Part shown: piece by piece, positions 1-8,636 of the stretch
Numbering within the stretch: position 1 is the stretch's first letter
How the letters are laid out: each line of letters opens with the position of its first letter
Assembly (NCBI GenBank): GCA_003235555.1
Contig: QJVY01000120.1
Coordinates: forward strand, 1-38,474
Origin: Ignavibacteria bacterium
Lineage (GTDB): Bacteria > Bacteroidota > Ignavibacteria > UBA10030 > SZUA-254
Direction of reading: 5' to 3'
Length of the DNA: 38,474 nucleotides
The notes under the pieces: generated by a model
Database searches by the model: none
What the model saw: the letters and a program-made list of their open reading frames with translations, nothing else
Told to the model about the DNA's origin: nothing
Translations under genes and position numbers: made by a program

Positions 1-1
1 C

Positions 2-958
2 GGCGGGGGGAGCCCGCTCCTCTGGCAGCACCTTTTCTGGTTTCTCGCTCACCCCGAGGTCTACGTCCTGATCCTTCCCGCGATGGGGATCATCGCGGAG
101 GTCATCGCAAACAACACCCGCAAACCGCTCTGGGGCTATAAATCCCTGGTGTACGCGGCGGGCTTCCTCGGTTTCACGTCGTTTATCGTCTGGGCGCACC
201 ACATGTTTCTCACCGGGATGGGAACAGCGATCAGTTCGTTTTTCCAGACGACGACGATGATCATCTCCATTCCCTCCGTCGTCATCCTCTCCGTGCTCCT
301 GATGAGCCTGTGGGGAGGATCGATACGGTTCAACACCCCCATGCTCTTCGCGCTCGCCTTTCTTCCCATGTTCGGGATCGGCGGCCTGACCGGCCTGCCC
401 CTGGGCCTCTCGTCTTCGGACATCCCGCTGCACGACACCTATTACGTGATCGGACATTTTCATTACGTCGTCGCCCCCGGGACGATTTTCGCGCTCTTCG
501 CGGGAATCTACTACTGGTTCCCGAAAATCACCGGCAGGGCGCTGAACGAGAGGGCGGGCAAGATCCACTTCTGGGGTTCGTTCGTGTGCATGAACCTGAT
601 TTTCTTCCCCATGCTGATTCAGGGACTGGCCGGCGTGTCGCGCAGGCTCTACGACGGCGGGTCGCAGTACGCCCATGCGCAGAACGTGCTCTACCTGAAC
701 GAGTGGATGTCGGTGGGGGCGTGGGCCATGGCGATCTTCCAGGTCGTCTTCATCGTCAACCTGTTCGTGAGCCTCCGGAAGGGACGCACGGTGTCGGAAA
801 ACCACTGGCAGGCCACCACGCTCGAATGGTCGGCGGCGCCCACACCTCCCGTGGCCCACGGAAATTTCGCGACCGTACCGGTCGTCCATCGCGGGCCCTA
901 CGAGTACAGCGTCCCGGGTGACCCGACCGATTTCACACCGCAAAACACACAATCCTGA
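2..958 (+). CDS. coxA: Cytochrome c oxidase subunit I, 3' part (5' end outside window)
   Basis: Catalytic heme-copper subunit of an aa3/caa3-type terminal oxidase, reducing O2 to water in the cytoplasmic membrane and pumping protons. The frame is open from base 2, so the tracked start at 83 is an internal Met and the true start lies upstream. About 318 C-terminal residues are present. Visible signatures are HPEVY (CuB His and the His-Tyr crosslink Tyr, typical of A-family oxidases), WAHHMF (two further CuB His) and HDTYYVIGHFHYV (heme a3 and heme a His ligands). Several long hydrophobic helices follow the usual pattern, and the hydrophilic tail is about 50 residues. It is the first visible gene of the oxidase operon, 9 nt before coxC. 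The family is certain; N-terminal heme a and D-channel residues cannot be checked. Confidence 0.97.
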   Translation, partial: GGGSPLLWQHLFWFLAHPEVYVLILPAMGIIAEVIANNTRKPLWGYKSLVYAAGFLGFTSFIVWAHHMFLTGMGTAISSFFQTTTMIISIPSVVILSVLLMSLWGGSIRFNTPMLFALAFLPMFGIGGLTGLPLGLSSSDIPLHDTYYVIGHFHYVVAPGTIFALFAGIYYWFPKITGRALNERAGKIHFWGSFVCMNLIFFPMLIQGLAGVSRRLYDGGSQYAHAQNVLYLNEWMSVGAWAMAIFQVVFIVNLFVSLRKGRTVSENHWQATTLEWSAAPTPPVAHGNFATVPVVHRGPYEYSVPGDPTDFTPQNTQS

Positions 959-967
959 CGGACCGAC

Positions 968-1558
968 ATGGAGATACCCTATACCATCGAGAACAGGCCG
1001 GACACCGGGCTCTTCAACGCCAAGCTCGGCATCTGGCTCTTCCTCGCTTCCGAGGTCATGCTGTTCGGGGCGCTTTTCACCTCGTACATCCTCCTGCGGG
1101 TCAGCGCACCCGAATGGCCCCACGGCAGCGCCATCCTGAACGTCCCCCTTGCGACTCTCAATACCGTGGTGCTCATCACGTCGAGCATCACGATGGTGAT
1201 GGCCTGGGCCTCCCTGAAGATGAACAATTTTTCACGGTACAGGATGTTCATGGGCCTGACGTTCCTCATGGGAGTGGGATTCCTGATCATCAAGAGCATT
1301 GAATACGGATCGAAGTTCGAACACCACCTCTTCCCCTCCAACTCCACCTTCTTTGCGATCTATTACACCCTGACCGGTCTGCACGGGCTCCACGTCATCG
1401 GCGGGATGATCGTCAACGGGTATCTCTGGGGCCCCGGGAGCCGCATGTGGAAGAGTGCACCGGAACGCTTCACGAACCGGGTCGAGGTCGCCGGCCTCTA
1501 CTGGCATTTCGTCGATCTCGTCTGGATTTTCCTTTTCCCCGTCCTCTATCTACTCTAG
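968..1558 (+). CDS. coxC: Cytochrome c oxidase subunit III
   Basis: Non-catalytic core subunit III of the aa3/caa3 oxidase, thought to stabilise subunit I and proton uptake. The 196-residue protein has five predicted membrane helices, the short form common in bacterial caa3 oxidases rather than the seven-helix mitochondrial form. Conserved features are WLFLASEVMLFGALF in the first helix, with the buried Glu, and GLHGLHVIGG in the fourth. The ATG at 968 follows the coxA stop by 9 nt and begins MEIPYTIENRPDTG, a normal N-terminus for the family. It lies between coxA and coxD in the same transcription unit. Confidence 0.96.
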   Translation: MEIPYTIENRPDTGLFNAKLGIWLFLASEVMLFGALFTSYILLRVSAPEWPHGSAILNVPLATLNTVVLITSSITMVMAWASLKMNNFSRYRMFMGLTFLMGVGFLIIKSIEYGSKFEHHLFPSNSTFFAIYYTLTGLHGLHVIGGMIVNGYLWGPGSRMWKSAPERFTNRVEVAGLYWHFVDLVWIFLFPVLYLL

Positions 1559-1567
1559 GAATGACCG

Positions 1568-1876
1568 ATGGACCAATCGCACGACATTAAAAAACACGTC
1601 CGCACCTACATCGCCGTCTTCATCGCCCTCCTGGCGCTGACGATGGTCACGGTGGCGGTTTCGTACCTCCATCTCGAGGTCCACGAGGCGATCGTCATCG
1701 CACTCATCGTTGCGACGGTGAAAGGCGGGCTCGTGGCCTCGTTCTTCATGCACCTGATCTCCGAAAAAAAGGCTGTCTACATGGCTCTCGTCCTGACGGC
1801 GGTTTTTTTCGCCGCCCTGATGTGGCTGCCGTTGTTCGCCCATTCCGACCCCATTATGATGAATCATGTCCCTTAG
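1568..1876 (+). CDS. coxD: Cytochrome c oxidase subunit IV, prokaryotic COX4 type
   Basis: Small accessory subunit of caa3/bo3-type oxidases (prokaryotic subunit IV family), thought to aid assembly or stability of the CuB site. The 102-residue protein has a short polar N-terminus and three hydrophobic helices, with the typical KGGLVASFFMHL segment in the second. It starts 9 nt after coxC. Its 3' end overlaps the next small gene by 11 nt, implying translational coupling. The family call rests on size, helix layout, this motif and position. Confidence 0.9.
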   Translation: MDQSHDIKKHVRTYIAVFIALLALTMVTVAVSYLHLEVHEAIVIALIVATVKGGLVASFFMHLISEKKAVYMALVLTAVFFAALMWLPLFAHSDPIMMNHVP

Positions 1877-2081
1877 AATCTTCCACCTGCTCTTCATAGC
1901 GGTTTCAACGCTGTTTGCCCTCGGTTTCTCCGTCTGGCTCGCCGGTCTCGCCGTCGACGACGGCAATCCCCTCTGGTACATCGCCGCCGCGTGCTGCGTC
2001 CTCGCCGCCGCGGCAATGGTGTTCTACGCCGTGAGGTTCTACAGGAAAACCCGGAACATGGTCCCGGAGGGCTCGTTATGA
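1866..2081 (+). CDS. Small two-helix membrane protein in the oxidase operon, function unknown
   Basis: A 71-residue protein with two hydrophobic helices (about residues 5-28 and 36-56) and a short basic C-terminal tail (RFYRKTRN). It overlaps coxD by 11 nt and the next gene by 4 nt (ATGA), so the open frame is framed by coupled genes and is very probably translated. I do not recognise a family. Position suggests a minor oxidase subunit or assembly factor, but no cysteine-pair or His motif points to metal handling. Confidence 0.72.
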   Translation: MSLRIFHLLFIAVSTLFALGFSVWLAGLAVDDGNPLWYIAAACCVLAAAAMVFYAVRFYRKTRNMVPEGSL

Positions 2082-2344
2082 AGAGGCGAACCGCCGTTAC
2101 TGCCCTGCTGATGCTCTGCACGCTTGTTCTCACGGTGCCGGCATCGGCCTGCCCCAGTTGTTACGGACAGGCGGAAGGCCCGGTCATCGACGGGATGAAT
2201 TCCGCGATCGGCGCCATGATCGGGATCGTCGGATTCGTCCTCTCCGGTTTCGTCGTCATGTTTATCGCCATCGGCAAACGGACACGTCAGATGAATCAAC
2301 CGCCCGCCATCGGGCCGGCAATCAACGATAAAGGAGTGTCGTAA
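2078..2344 (+). CDS. Small exported protein with CPSC motif and one membrane helix, function unknown
   Basis: An 88-residue protein. The ATG at 2078 overlaps the preceding stop as ATGA; the longer tracked ORF from 1991 is an upstream run-on. It has a cleavable-looking signal (basic MKRRT, hydrophobic core, VPASA just before CPSC), then [10 protein letters not shown], then one membrane helix (about residues 45-67) and a basic cytoplasmic tail. The Cys pair would sit at the N-terminus of the mature periplasmic part, so a redox or copper-related assembly role is possible. That is inference only. If processed at the first Cys it could also be a lipoprotein, although the residues before it do not form a clean lipobox. 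Confidence 0.72.
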   Translation: MKRRTAVTALLMLCTLVLTVPASACPSCYGQAEGPVIDGMNSAIGAMIGIVGFVLSGFVVMFIAIGKRTRQMNQPPAIGPAINDKGVS

Positions 2345-3702
2345 TGGAAAAGTTTCTGGGTCTGCCGCCCGACGCGGCCGCACACGGCGGTGAGATCGAT
2401 TTTCTCATCGGCCTCGTGCACTGGTTGATGTTCGCCCTGTTCGCCGGCTGGGGGATCTACTTCGTGTTCGCCCTCATCCGCTTCAGGTCCTCGAAAAACA
2501 CCACCGCGAGCTATCACGGCGTAAAGGGCCACTACTCCACCTACGTGGAAGTCGCCGTCATCGTGGTGGAGGCCGTTCTTCTGGTTGCCTTCTCGATTCC
2601 CATCTGGGCAAAACGCGTTGACGCGTTTCCCGCGGAGGAGAAATCGACCGTCGTGCGCATCGTCGCCGAACAGTTCGCCTGGAACGTCCACTATCCGGGC
2701 CCGGACGGGATCTTCGGCAGGACCGCCCTTGAACTCGTGGGGACCGATAATCCCCTCGGCCTCGACCGTTCCGACCCGGCGGCCAAGGATGATATCGCCA
2801 CCATCAATCAGTTCAACGTCCCCGTGGGAAAACCGGTGGTCATCCACCTTTCCTCCAAGGATGTCATTCACAGCCTGAACCTCCCGGCATTCCGCGTGAA
2901 GCAGGACGCGGTCCCCGGTCTGAACATCCCCGTCTGGTTCACCCCCACGAAAACCACCCAGGCCATACGCGAGGAGATGACGACCACGTTCGACGTCTCG
3001 GGCGCTGTGGCCGGCGAGACCACGCTGCGGCTGCCCGCCGTCGAGACCGTCAGGCTGGAGAAAGGCGTCGCACACGACGGGATGATCCTGACGTCGGACG
3101 TCGAAGACCGCGAGGAGTCCACCGTCATGTACGCCGGCGATGAACTTTCCGCGGACAACGTGGAGCTGATGATCGAATCCGGCATCGGCGAGGTTCATGC
3201 GAGGCTGAAAACCAACTTCGACCGGTACATCTCGCTGGCCGACTATTCCGACGGTGAGGGCAACTCCATCATCGCGAAACATGAATCGTTCGGTCCGGAC
3301 GCGGTGACGGAATTGCTGCGGGCCGGGATCACCGAGGTCGCGGCGCGCAGGCGCTCGACCCTCGATCCGTGGATGGTCATGGAAACGCTGAACGGCTCCG
3401 ACGGGTCCCCCATCGTCACGAAGGGAGACTACCTCTCGGAGGAACAGATCACCGCCGTCGCCGCGATGGGTGGGAAGACCATCCTCGTCGCCCCGTTCAC
3501 GCCGACCGAGATCGCCTGCGCCCAGCTCTGCGGGCTGGGTCATTACCGCATGCGCGGATACATGGATGTCCTGACCGCCGATGAATTCAGGACCTGGATG
3601 GATGAACAGGTTTCGATGGTCCGCGCGATGTACGGCGGCCCCGCCGGAAGCGAACCCGGTCAGCTCAGCACCGGCGACGGCCCGGAGGAGCAGGAGAATT
3701 GA
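2344..3702 (+). CDS. coxB: Cytochrome c oxidase subunit II with a large insertion in the CuA domain
   Basis: Electron-entry subunit of the oxidase: two N-terminal helices (about residues 21-47 and 66-88) and a periplasmic CuA cupredoxin domain. The early CuA half is normal ([21 protein letters not shown] with ligand His176, [19 protein letters not shown]). The late half is also intact: [12 protein letters not shown] supplies Cys392, Cys396, His400 and Met403. Family members have about 35-50 residues between the first His and the Cys pair; here there are 216. The extra part (about residues 212-386) contains three tandem repeats of about 48 residues starting near 246, 294 and 342. The reading frame is continuous and all copper ligands remain, so it should be functional. 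There is no CxxCH, hence no fused cytochrome c. It overlaps the previous gene by one base. Confidence 0.95.
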   Translation: MEKFLGLPPDAAAHGGEIDFLIGLVHWLMFALFAGWGIYFVFALIRFRSSKNTTASYHGVKGHYSTYVEVAVIVVEAVLLVAFSIPIWAKRVDAFPAEEKSTVVRIVAEQFAWNVHYPGPDGIFGRTALELVGTDNPLGLDRSDPAAKDDIATINQFNVPVGKPVVIHLSSKDVIHSLNLPAFRVKQDAVPGLNIPVWFTPTKTTQAIREEMTTTFDVSGAVAGETTLRLPAVETVRLEKGVAHDGMILTSDVEDREESTVMYAGDELSADNVELMIESGIGEVHARLKTNFDRYISLADYSDGEGNSIIAKHESFGPDAVTELLRAGITEVAARRRSTLDPWMVMETLNGSDGSPIVTKGDYLSEEQITAVAAMGGKTILVAPFTPTEIACAQLCGLGHYRMRGYMDVLTADEFRTWMDEQVSMVRAMYGGPAGSEPGQLSTGDGPEEQEN

Positions 3703-4742
3703 CGTTTCACCGGGGCCTCCATCGTTTCGCCGTCCTGACGGCGTTCTCCACGTTTCTGCTGATTATCGCGGGTGGTCTGGTCACCTCCACCGGTTCCGGG
3801 CTTTCCGTCCCCGACTGGCCGAACACCTACGGCCGGTTCATGTTCGCGTATCCCATCGATGACATGGTCGGCGGGATTTTTTACGAACACTCACACCGCA
3901 TGATCGCCAGCGTGGTGGGGTTCCTGACCGTGATCCTGACAATCTGGGTCTGGAGGAGGGAACAACGACGGTGGGTAAAAAACCTCACACTCCTCGCGCT
4001 CCTCTCCGTCATACTCCAGGGAGTCCTCGGAGGGATCACGGTACTCTACCTCCTCCCGACGGCGGTATCCGTCGCCCACGCGACACTCGCCCAGACTTTT
4101 TTCGTTCTCGTCTCCTCGATCGCCCTCGTGACGTCGCGCTGGTGGATCGAACGGCCGTCACCCGCCCCCGGCACGGCATCCCCCGGTCAGGCCTCCCTGA
4201 CCACTCTCGCCGCGGGCGCATCCCTCATGGTCTGGGTGCAACTCGTACTCGGCGCGGTCATGCGACATACGGCCTCGGGGCTCGCCGTTCCTGATTTTCC
4301 TCTGGCGTACGGTTCGCTGTTCCCCTCCCTCTCCCCGCAGGCCCTGCAGCACTACACTGAAACGCTCATCCGCGACGATATCCGGATCGCCGCGGACGGA
4401 CCCGTGGCGGCGGGCCAGATCTTCATTCACCTCCTCCACCGGTACTGGGGAATCTTTACGGGTGCGGTTCTCTGCTGGACGGCCGTCAGGTCCATGCGCT
4501 CCCCGGGGCGGGTTCCCCGCCTCGGCGGCCTCGGGAGCATCATGGCAGTCCTGACCCTCCTCCAGGTCTCGCTCGGCGCCGCGACGGTCCTCCTGAGAAA
4601 ACCGGTTGAAGTGGCCACGGCCCACGTCGCCCTCGGGGCCTTCCTGCTCGTCGTCAGCGTCCTCACCGCACTCCACGCGTACCGGTTGTCCGGTCACCGG
4701 GGGTTTGTCCCGGCCACGCTCGCACGCGAGGGGGTGTCATGA
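3699..4742 (+). CDS. ctaA: Heme A synthase (CtaA/COX15)
   Basis: Oxidises the C8 methyl of heme O to the formyl group of heme A in the membrane. The 347-residue protein has about eight helices in two pseudo-repeated halves. Half one has [21 protein letters not shown] (about 63-67) and SVAHATLAQ. Half two has [23 protein letters not shown] and ATAHVALGA. These provide the four conserved heme-ligand His positions. The start is TTG at 3699 in a TTGA overlap with the coxB stop, preceded by AGGAG at good spacing. It directly precedes ctaB, which makes its substrate. Confidence 0.95.
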   Translation: MTFHRGLHRFAVLTAFSTFLLIIAGGLVTSTGSGLSVPDWPNTYGRFMFAYPIDDMVGGIFYEHSHRMIASVVGFLTVILTIWVWRREQRRWVKNLTLLALLSVILQGVLGGITVLYLLPTAVSVAHATLAQTFFVLVSSIALVTSRWWIERPSPAPGTASPGQASLTTLAAGASLMVWVQLVLGAVMRHTASGLAVPDFPLAYGSLFPSLSPQALQHYTETLIRDDIRIAADGPVAAGQIFIHLLHRYWGIFTGAVLCWTAVRSMRSPGRVPRLGGLGSIMAVLTLLQVSLGAATVLLRKPVEVATAHVALGAFLLVVSVLTALHAYRLSGHRGFVPATLAREGVS

Positions 4743-5671
4743 ATACCGGCGTCAAGATCATCGAACGTCCCCTCGCGCGAATCGGTGTCCGCGCTGTCGA
4801 TTACGTTACGCTGCTGAAACCGGAGTTGACAGGCCTGTCCGTTCTGACGGCACTCTTCGGAACGTTTCTGGCCCAGTCTGCCGGGTTCGAACTCCGGCCC
4901 TTCCTCGTGGTTCTCGCAGGTACGATGATGGTCGGCGGGGGTGCCGGGGCGCTGAACCAGTTTATTGAACGGCGCGAAGACGCGCTCATGAAAAGGACCG
5001 AACGGCGGCCACTCCCTTCCGCGCGGGTCCGTCCGGTCGAGGCCCTGCTGTTCGGCTCGCTCCTGTCGGTCGCGGGCGTCGTCCTCCTCACGGTTGCGGG
5101 ATCTTTTCTCGCGGGAACGGTCGCGTTCCTGACCTCCGCTTCGTACCTGTTCCTCTACACGCCGCTCAAGAAATACACCCCCGCGGCCACATTCGTCGGG
5201 GGAATTCCCGGCGCCCTTCCACCCGTCATCGGGTGGACGGTGGTGCGGGCCGACATTACGATCGAACCGGTCCTGTTGTTCCTGATCCTGTTCGCGTGGC
5301 AGATGCCGCATTTTTACTCACTTGCGTGGCTGTACCGGAAGGATTACGAGCGTGCCGGGTTTTCGATCCTCACCGTCGGTGATTCCACCGGACGGCGGAC
5401 CGCGCGAAGGATGTTTTTCTATTCGGCGCTGCTCCTCGCCCTCATGCCGGCGTCCCTCGCAGCGGGGATGACCACCCCTCTCTCGTTCGCCGTCACCCTC
5501 CTGCTCGGTGCCGGGATGCTTGCCCTTTCGTGGATGTTCCTGCGGAACTGCGGCCGCGCGGAATCCGAGGCTGGTGTCAAATCCATGAACGTCATCGCAC
5601 GACGCCTTTTTTTCGCCTCCCTGGTCTACATTCCGGTCCTCATCCTGGTCATCTCGGCGGGCAGATTGTGA
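4739..5671 (+). CDS. ctaB: Protoheme IX farnesyltransferase (heme O synthase)
   Basis: Transfers a farnesyl group to protoheme IX to give heme O, the substrate of CtaA. The 310-residue UbiA-superfamily protein has about eight to nine helices. The first Asp-rich prenyl-diphosphate site is seen as NQFIERREDALMKRTERRP (about residues 73-91), followed by the family segment YTPLKKYTPAATFVGGIPGALPP and, later, WQMPHFYSLAWLYRKDY. The ATG at 4739 overlaps the ctaA stop as ATGA. The gene ends 48 nt before the ABC transporter gene. Confidence 0.96.
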   Translation: MNTGVKIIERPLARIGVRAVDYVTLLKPELTGLSVLTALFGTFLAQSAGFELRPFLVVLAGTMMVGGGAGALNQFIERREDALMKRTERRPLPSARVRPVEALLFGSLLSVAGVVLLTVAGSFLAGTVAFLTSASYLFLYTPLKKYTPAATFVGGIPGALPPVIGWTVVRADITIEPVLLFLILFAWQMPHFYSLAWLYRKDYERAGFSILTVGDSTGRRTARRMFFYSALLLALMPASLAAGMTTPLSFAVTLLLGAGMLALSWMFLRNCGRAESEAGVKSMNVIARRLFFASLVYIPVLILVISAGRL

Positions 5672-5719
5672 TCCACCCCGCGCCGAATCCACGATACTCC
5701 CGTCCCTTCCCCCGATCCG

Positions 5720-6721
5720 ATGCCCGATCCTGAACAAGCCCGGAATCCGGAAGGGGAGGACGGGCCCCTCGCATTACGTGTACGGAACCTCACCTTTACC
5801 TACCCCCCGCCCTCACGGAACGCCCGACCACGGACCGCCCTCAAAGACGTCTCCTTCGGGATCCCGGAAGGGGATTTTTTTTGCATCCTCGGACCGAACG
5901 GGAGCGGTAAGAGTACCCTCTTCAGGGTCCTGACCACAGCCACGCTTCCACCATCCGGAGCCGTAAGTTTTTTCGGCAACGAACCCGATGGCCGGCTGCG
6001 TGAAATCAGGAGGTCTCTCGGCGTTGTTTTCCAGAACCCGGCCCTCGACAAGAAGCTGACTGTCGATGAAAACCTCTCCTGCCACGGAAAATTGTACGCC
6101 ATGTCCGCGGAATCGATTGCATCACGTTCCGATGAAATCCTCTCACTGCTCGGGATCGCCGGGCGACGCGGGGAACCGGTGGAAACCCTCTCCGGGGGCC
6201 TCGCCCGTCGGGTGGAACTCGCGAAAGCGCTCCTGCACTCACCCCGCCTTCTGCTCCTCGACGAACCGACCACCGGTCTGGACCCCACCGCACGGTTCGA
6301 ATTCCTCCGGCTGTTGCGGGAGATCCGGACCGGAGCGGGAACCACGATCGTCTACACGACGCACATCCTCGAGGAGTCCGAAGAGTGTGACGGAATCCTG
6401 ATCCTCGACGACGGCGCCATCGTCGCGTCGGGTTCCCCGACCGAACTCCGCTCGGAAATCGGCAAAGAACTCATCATCATGCAATCATCCGAACCGTCGA
6501 AACTGCTCGAATCGGTGAAACAACAATATGGGCTTCCAGTTTACAGGGTCGACGATACGGTCCGCGTGGAGTGCGACAACGCGTCGGCCCTCATCGGCGA
6601 ACTCCTCAGGGCGTACGAGGGAACGGTGGACATGGTCTCCTTCTCACGACCTTCCATCGGCGACGTCTACATCAAGAAGACCGGGCGCCGGTTCGTGACG
6701 AATAACGGCGGGCCGGCGTGA
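5720..6721 (+). CDS. ABC transporter ATP-binding protein (ABC-2/DrrA-like)
   Basis: A 333-residue ATPase subunit of a type-2 ABC exporter. It has Walker A GPNGSGKST (about 58-66), Q-loop VVFQNPALD, signature LSGGLARR, Walker B LLLLDEPTTGLDP and switch His TTHILEE. The C-terminal hundred residues (from about 235) form the extra domain common in DrrA/CcmA-like exporters. It lies 48 nt after ctaB and overlaps its permease by 4 nt, inside the oxidase operon before sco. The substrate is unknown. Export of something needed for oxidase assembly is inferred from position only. No strong SD precedes the ATG, and the first 15 residues are variable, so a slightly later start is possible. Confidence 0.93.
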   Translation: MPDPEQARNPEGEDGPLALRVRNLTFTYPPPSRNARPRTALKDVSFGIPEGDFFCILGPNGSGKSTLFRVLTTATLPPSGAVSFFGNEPDGRLREIRRSLGVVFQNPALDKKLTVDENLSCHGKLYAMSAESIASRSDEILSLLGIAGRRGEPVETLSGGLARRVELAKALLHSPRLLLLDEPTTGLDPTARFEFLRLLREIRTGAGTTIVYTTHILEESEECDGILILDDGAIVASGSPTELRSEIGKELIIMQSSEPSKLLESVKQQYGLPVYRVDDTVRVECDNASALIGELLRAYEGTVDMVSFSRPSIGDVYIKKTGRRFVTNNGGPA

Positions 6722-7551
6722 ACGCGGGCGCGAGACCGCCGGCACCCGAAGGCGGGAGACCCACTGTCCGGTCCGGCTTCATCCCGGGCGCGGCCGTCCT
6801 GTGGAAACGTGAACTTCTGCATTTCCTGCGCCAACGGTCAAGGCTCGTCGGGTTCATCGGTTCCCCGGTCATCTTCTGGCTCGTTATCGGGTCGGGTTTC
6901 AACCGCTCCTTTTCCTACATCGGAGCCAGGCCCGACATTTCATACCTCGAATTCTATTTCCCCGGGACCATCGTCCTGACGATGCTTTTCACCGCGATCT
7001 TCGCCTCCATTTCGATCATCGAAGATCGTCACTCCGGATTTCTCCAGGGCGTCCTCGTGGCTCCCGTACCCAGGATCAGCATCGCCTCCGGGAAGATCAT
7101 GGGAGGAGCAACCCTTGCCCTCATCCAGGCGGTGTTGCTGCTTTTTCTCGTGCCCGTCCTGGGGATCGACATGACCGCGGAAAGTATAGTGGCCACGCTT
7201 CTCTCCCTGACGGTTCTCGCGGTCGGCCTGGCGGGGCTGGGGTTCGTGATCGCCTGGAGGATGGATTCGACTCAGGGGTTCCACGCGGTGATGAATCTCG
7301 TCCTGATCCCCCTCTGGCTCCTCTCCGGTGCGCTCTTCCCCGTGCACGGGGCCGCCGGCTGGATGGAGAAAATCATGCTCTGCAACCCGCTCTACTACGG
7401 GATGTCTGCGTTCCGGCAATCCCTCTATCTCGGCACGGTCCCGGAACCGCAGGAATTCCTCTCCCTCCCATGGAATTTTCTGATTTTTTCCATATTTTCA
7501 GTCATCATGCTTTCTCTCTCCGCATGGTCAGCAAAAACACGACGCATATGA
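6718..7551 (+). CDS. ABC-2 type transporter permease
   Basis: Membrane partner of the preceding ATPase: 277 residues, six predicted helices and the usual ABC-2 layout. An amphipathic N-terminus (WKRELLHFLRQRSR) precedes helix 1. The segment IIEDRHSGFLQGVLVAPVPR before the mid-protein helices and LIPLWLLSGALFPV near the end are typical. The start is GTG at 6718 in a GTGA overlap with the ATPase stop. It overlaps the sco gene by ATGA at 7548-7551. The family is clear; the substrate is not. Confidence 0.92.
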   Translation: MNAGARPPAPEGGRPTVRSGFIPGAAVLWKRELLHFLRQRSRLVGFIGSPVIFWLVIGSGFNRSFSYIGARPDISYLEFYFPGTIVLTMLFTAIFASISIIEDRHSGFLQGVLVAPVPRISIASGKIMGGATLALIQAVLLLFLVPVLGIDMTAESIVATLLSLTVLAVGLAGLGFVIAWRMDSTQGFHAVMNLVLIPLWLLSGALFPVHGAAGWMEKIMLCNPLYYGMSAFRQSLYLGTVPEPQEFLSLPWNFLIFSIFSVIMLSLSAWSAKTRRI

Positions 7552-8156
7552 CAGACCGAAAACAACCCACCTTTCGATGGTACCTCGGGGCAATCCTTGC
7601 CGGAGGACTCGTGGTGACCGTCGCCCTTATTCTCGCGGACATCGGTCGTAACCGCCCTTCTCTTCCTGAACTCGGCAGTGTCCCTCCCTTCACCCTCATC
7701 GCAGAAACGAGCGACACCGTGGATCAGTCCCTCTTTGACGGCAAAATCTCGGTGGTGGATTTCGTCTTCACCTCATGCGCCGGAATCTGCCCCATGATGA
7801 GTGGCAGGATGGCCTGGATGCAGGAAGAATTTGACGACCAACCGTCGATCCAGCTCGTGTCCATCTCCGTCGATCCGGAAACCGATACACCGGAGGTGTT
7901 GAGGGAGTACGGGAAACGCTACGGTGCACGCCCGGGAAGGTGGACGTTTCTCACCGGACCCAAACCCCTCATCTACGACATCACCAGGCAGGGCTTTCAC
8001 CTCGGGCTCGACACCGAGGGTGAAAACGCCATCATTCACAGCCAGAAATTCGTCCTGGTGGACGCCCGTGGCGCCATAAGGGGCTATTATGACAGTGACA
8101 GTACCGACGCGATGGACAACCTGCGTGACGACGCGATCATGCTCGCCCGTAAATGA
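7548..8156 (+). CDS. sco1: SCO1/SenC family copper chaperone
   Basis: Membrane-anchored, thioredoxin-fold copper chaperone or thiol reductase that loads or reduces the CuA site of CoxB. The start chosen is ATG 7548 (ATGA overlap with the permease), giving 202 residues; the tracked ORF from 7470 adds a run-on. One N-terminal helix (about 11-31) anchors a periplasmic domain. The copper motif is FTSCAGICP (Cys77, Cys81) and the third ligand is His164 in IIHSQKF. SVDPETDTP is also family-typical. It fits beside coxB, whose CuA Cys and His ligands are intact. Confidence 0.94.
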   Translation: MTDRKQPTFRWYLGAILAGGLVVTVALILADIGRNRPSLPELGSVPPFTLIAETSDTVDQSLFDGKISVVDFVFTSCAGICPMMSGRMAWMQEEFDDQPSIQLVSISVDPETDTPEVLREYGKRYGARPGRWTFLTGPKPLIYDITRQGFHLGLDTEGENAIIHSQKFVLVDARGAIRGYYDSDSTDAMDNLRDDAIMLARK

Positions 8157-8572
8157 CCGAATGGCTCCCCGCCCTTAACGCGTGTCTGAACCTCACTTCC
8201 GCGGTCCTGCTCCTGAAGGGAAGGTCGAGGATCCGCGCCGGGGACCGCACGGGGCACCGGAAGTTCATGCTCGCGGCCGTCTGGGTTTCCGTGGGTTTCC
8301 TCACCTCCTACCTCGTGTACCATTACCTCCACGGCTCCACCAAATTTCCGGGTGAGGGGATCATCCGACCCCTCTATTTCGCCATGCTGACCTCCCATAC
8401 GATCCTCGCCGCGGCGAACGTCCCCCTGGTGGCTATTGCACTCTACCACGCCCTCGGAGAGCGGTTTCCCACCCACAAGCGGATCGCCCGCTGGGCCTAC
8501 CCCGTATGGGTCTACGTCTCGGTAACCGGTGTGTTGATCTACCTGCTCCTCTATCAGGTCTACCGTCCCTGA
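8153..8572 (+). CDS. DUF420 membrane protein (CtaM/YozB-like oxidase assembly factor)
   Basis: A 139-residue membrane protein with four predicted helices and conserved-looking His (GHRKFML, YLVYHYLHG, LTSHTILAA, ALYHALG, THKRIARW). This matches DUF420, whose Bacillus and Staphylococcus members (YozB/CtaM) are needed for maturation of heme-copper oxidases. The family assignment is from pattern memory and supported by the operon. The ATG at 8153 overlaps the sco stop (ATGA). It is the last gene of the oxidase operon; I see no strong terminator after it before the trp promoter. Confidence 0.87.
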   Translation: MTEWLPALNACLNLTSAVLLLKGRSRIRAGDRTGHRKFMLAAVWVSVGFLTSYLVYHYLHGSTKFPGEGIIRPLYFAMLTSHTILAAANVPLVAIALYHALGERFPTHKRIARWAYPVWVYVSVTGVLIYLLLYQVYRP

Positions 8573-8598
8573 AATCCTCCCCGGCCCCTTTTTCGCTC

Positions 8599-8626
8599 TT
8601 GACATTGTCATGGATTTTCCCATAAT
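8599..8626 (+). promoter_or_regulatory. Sigma-70-like promoter of the trp/aro supraoperon
   Basis: A perfect -35 TTGACA (8599-8604) and -10 CATAAT (8621-8626, five of six matches) are separated by 16 nt, in the only sizeable gap before trpE. Transcription would start near 8633 and give a leader of about 190 nt. Placement is by eye. Confidence 0.6.
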
Positions 8627-8636
8627 TACCCCATAC

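Noticed and set aside
2296-3543. 415-residue minus-strand ORF opposite coxB
   Set aside because: Shadow. I considered whether the CoxB insertion could be a separate antisense gene, but the + frame is continuous and the repeats are visible only there.
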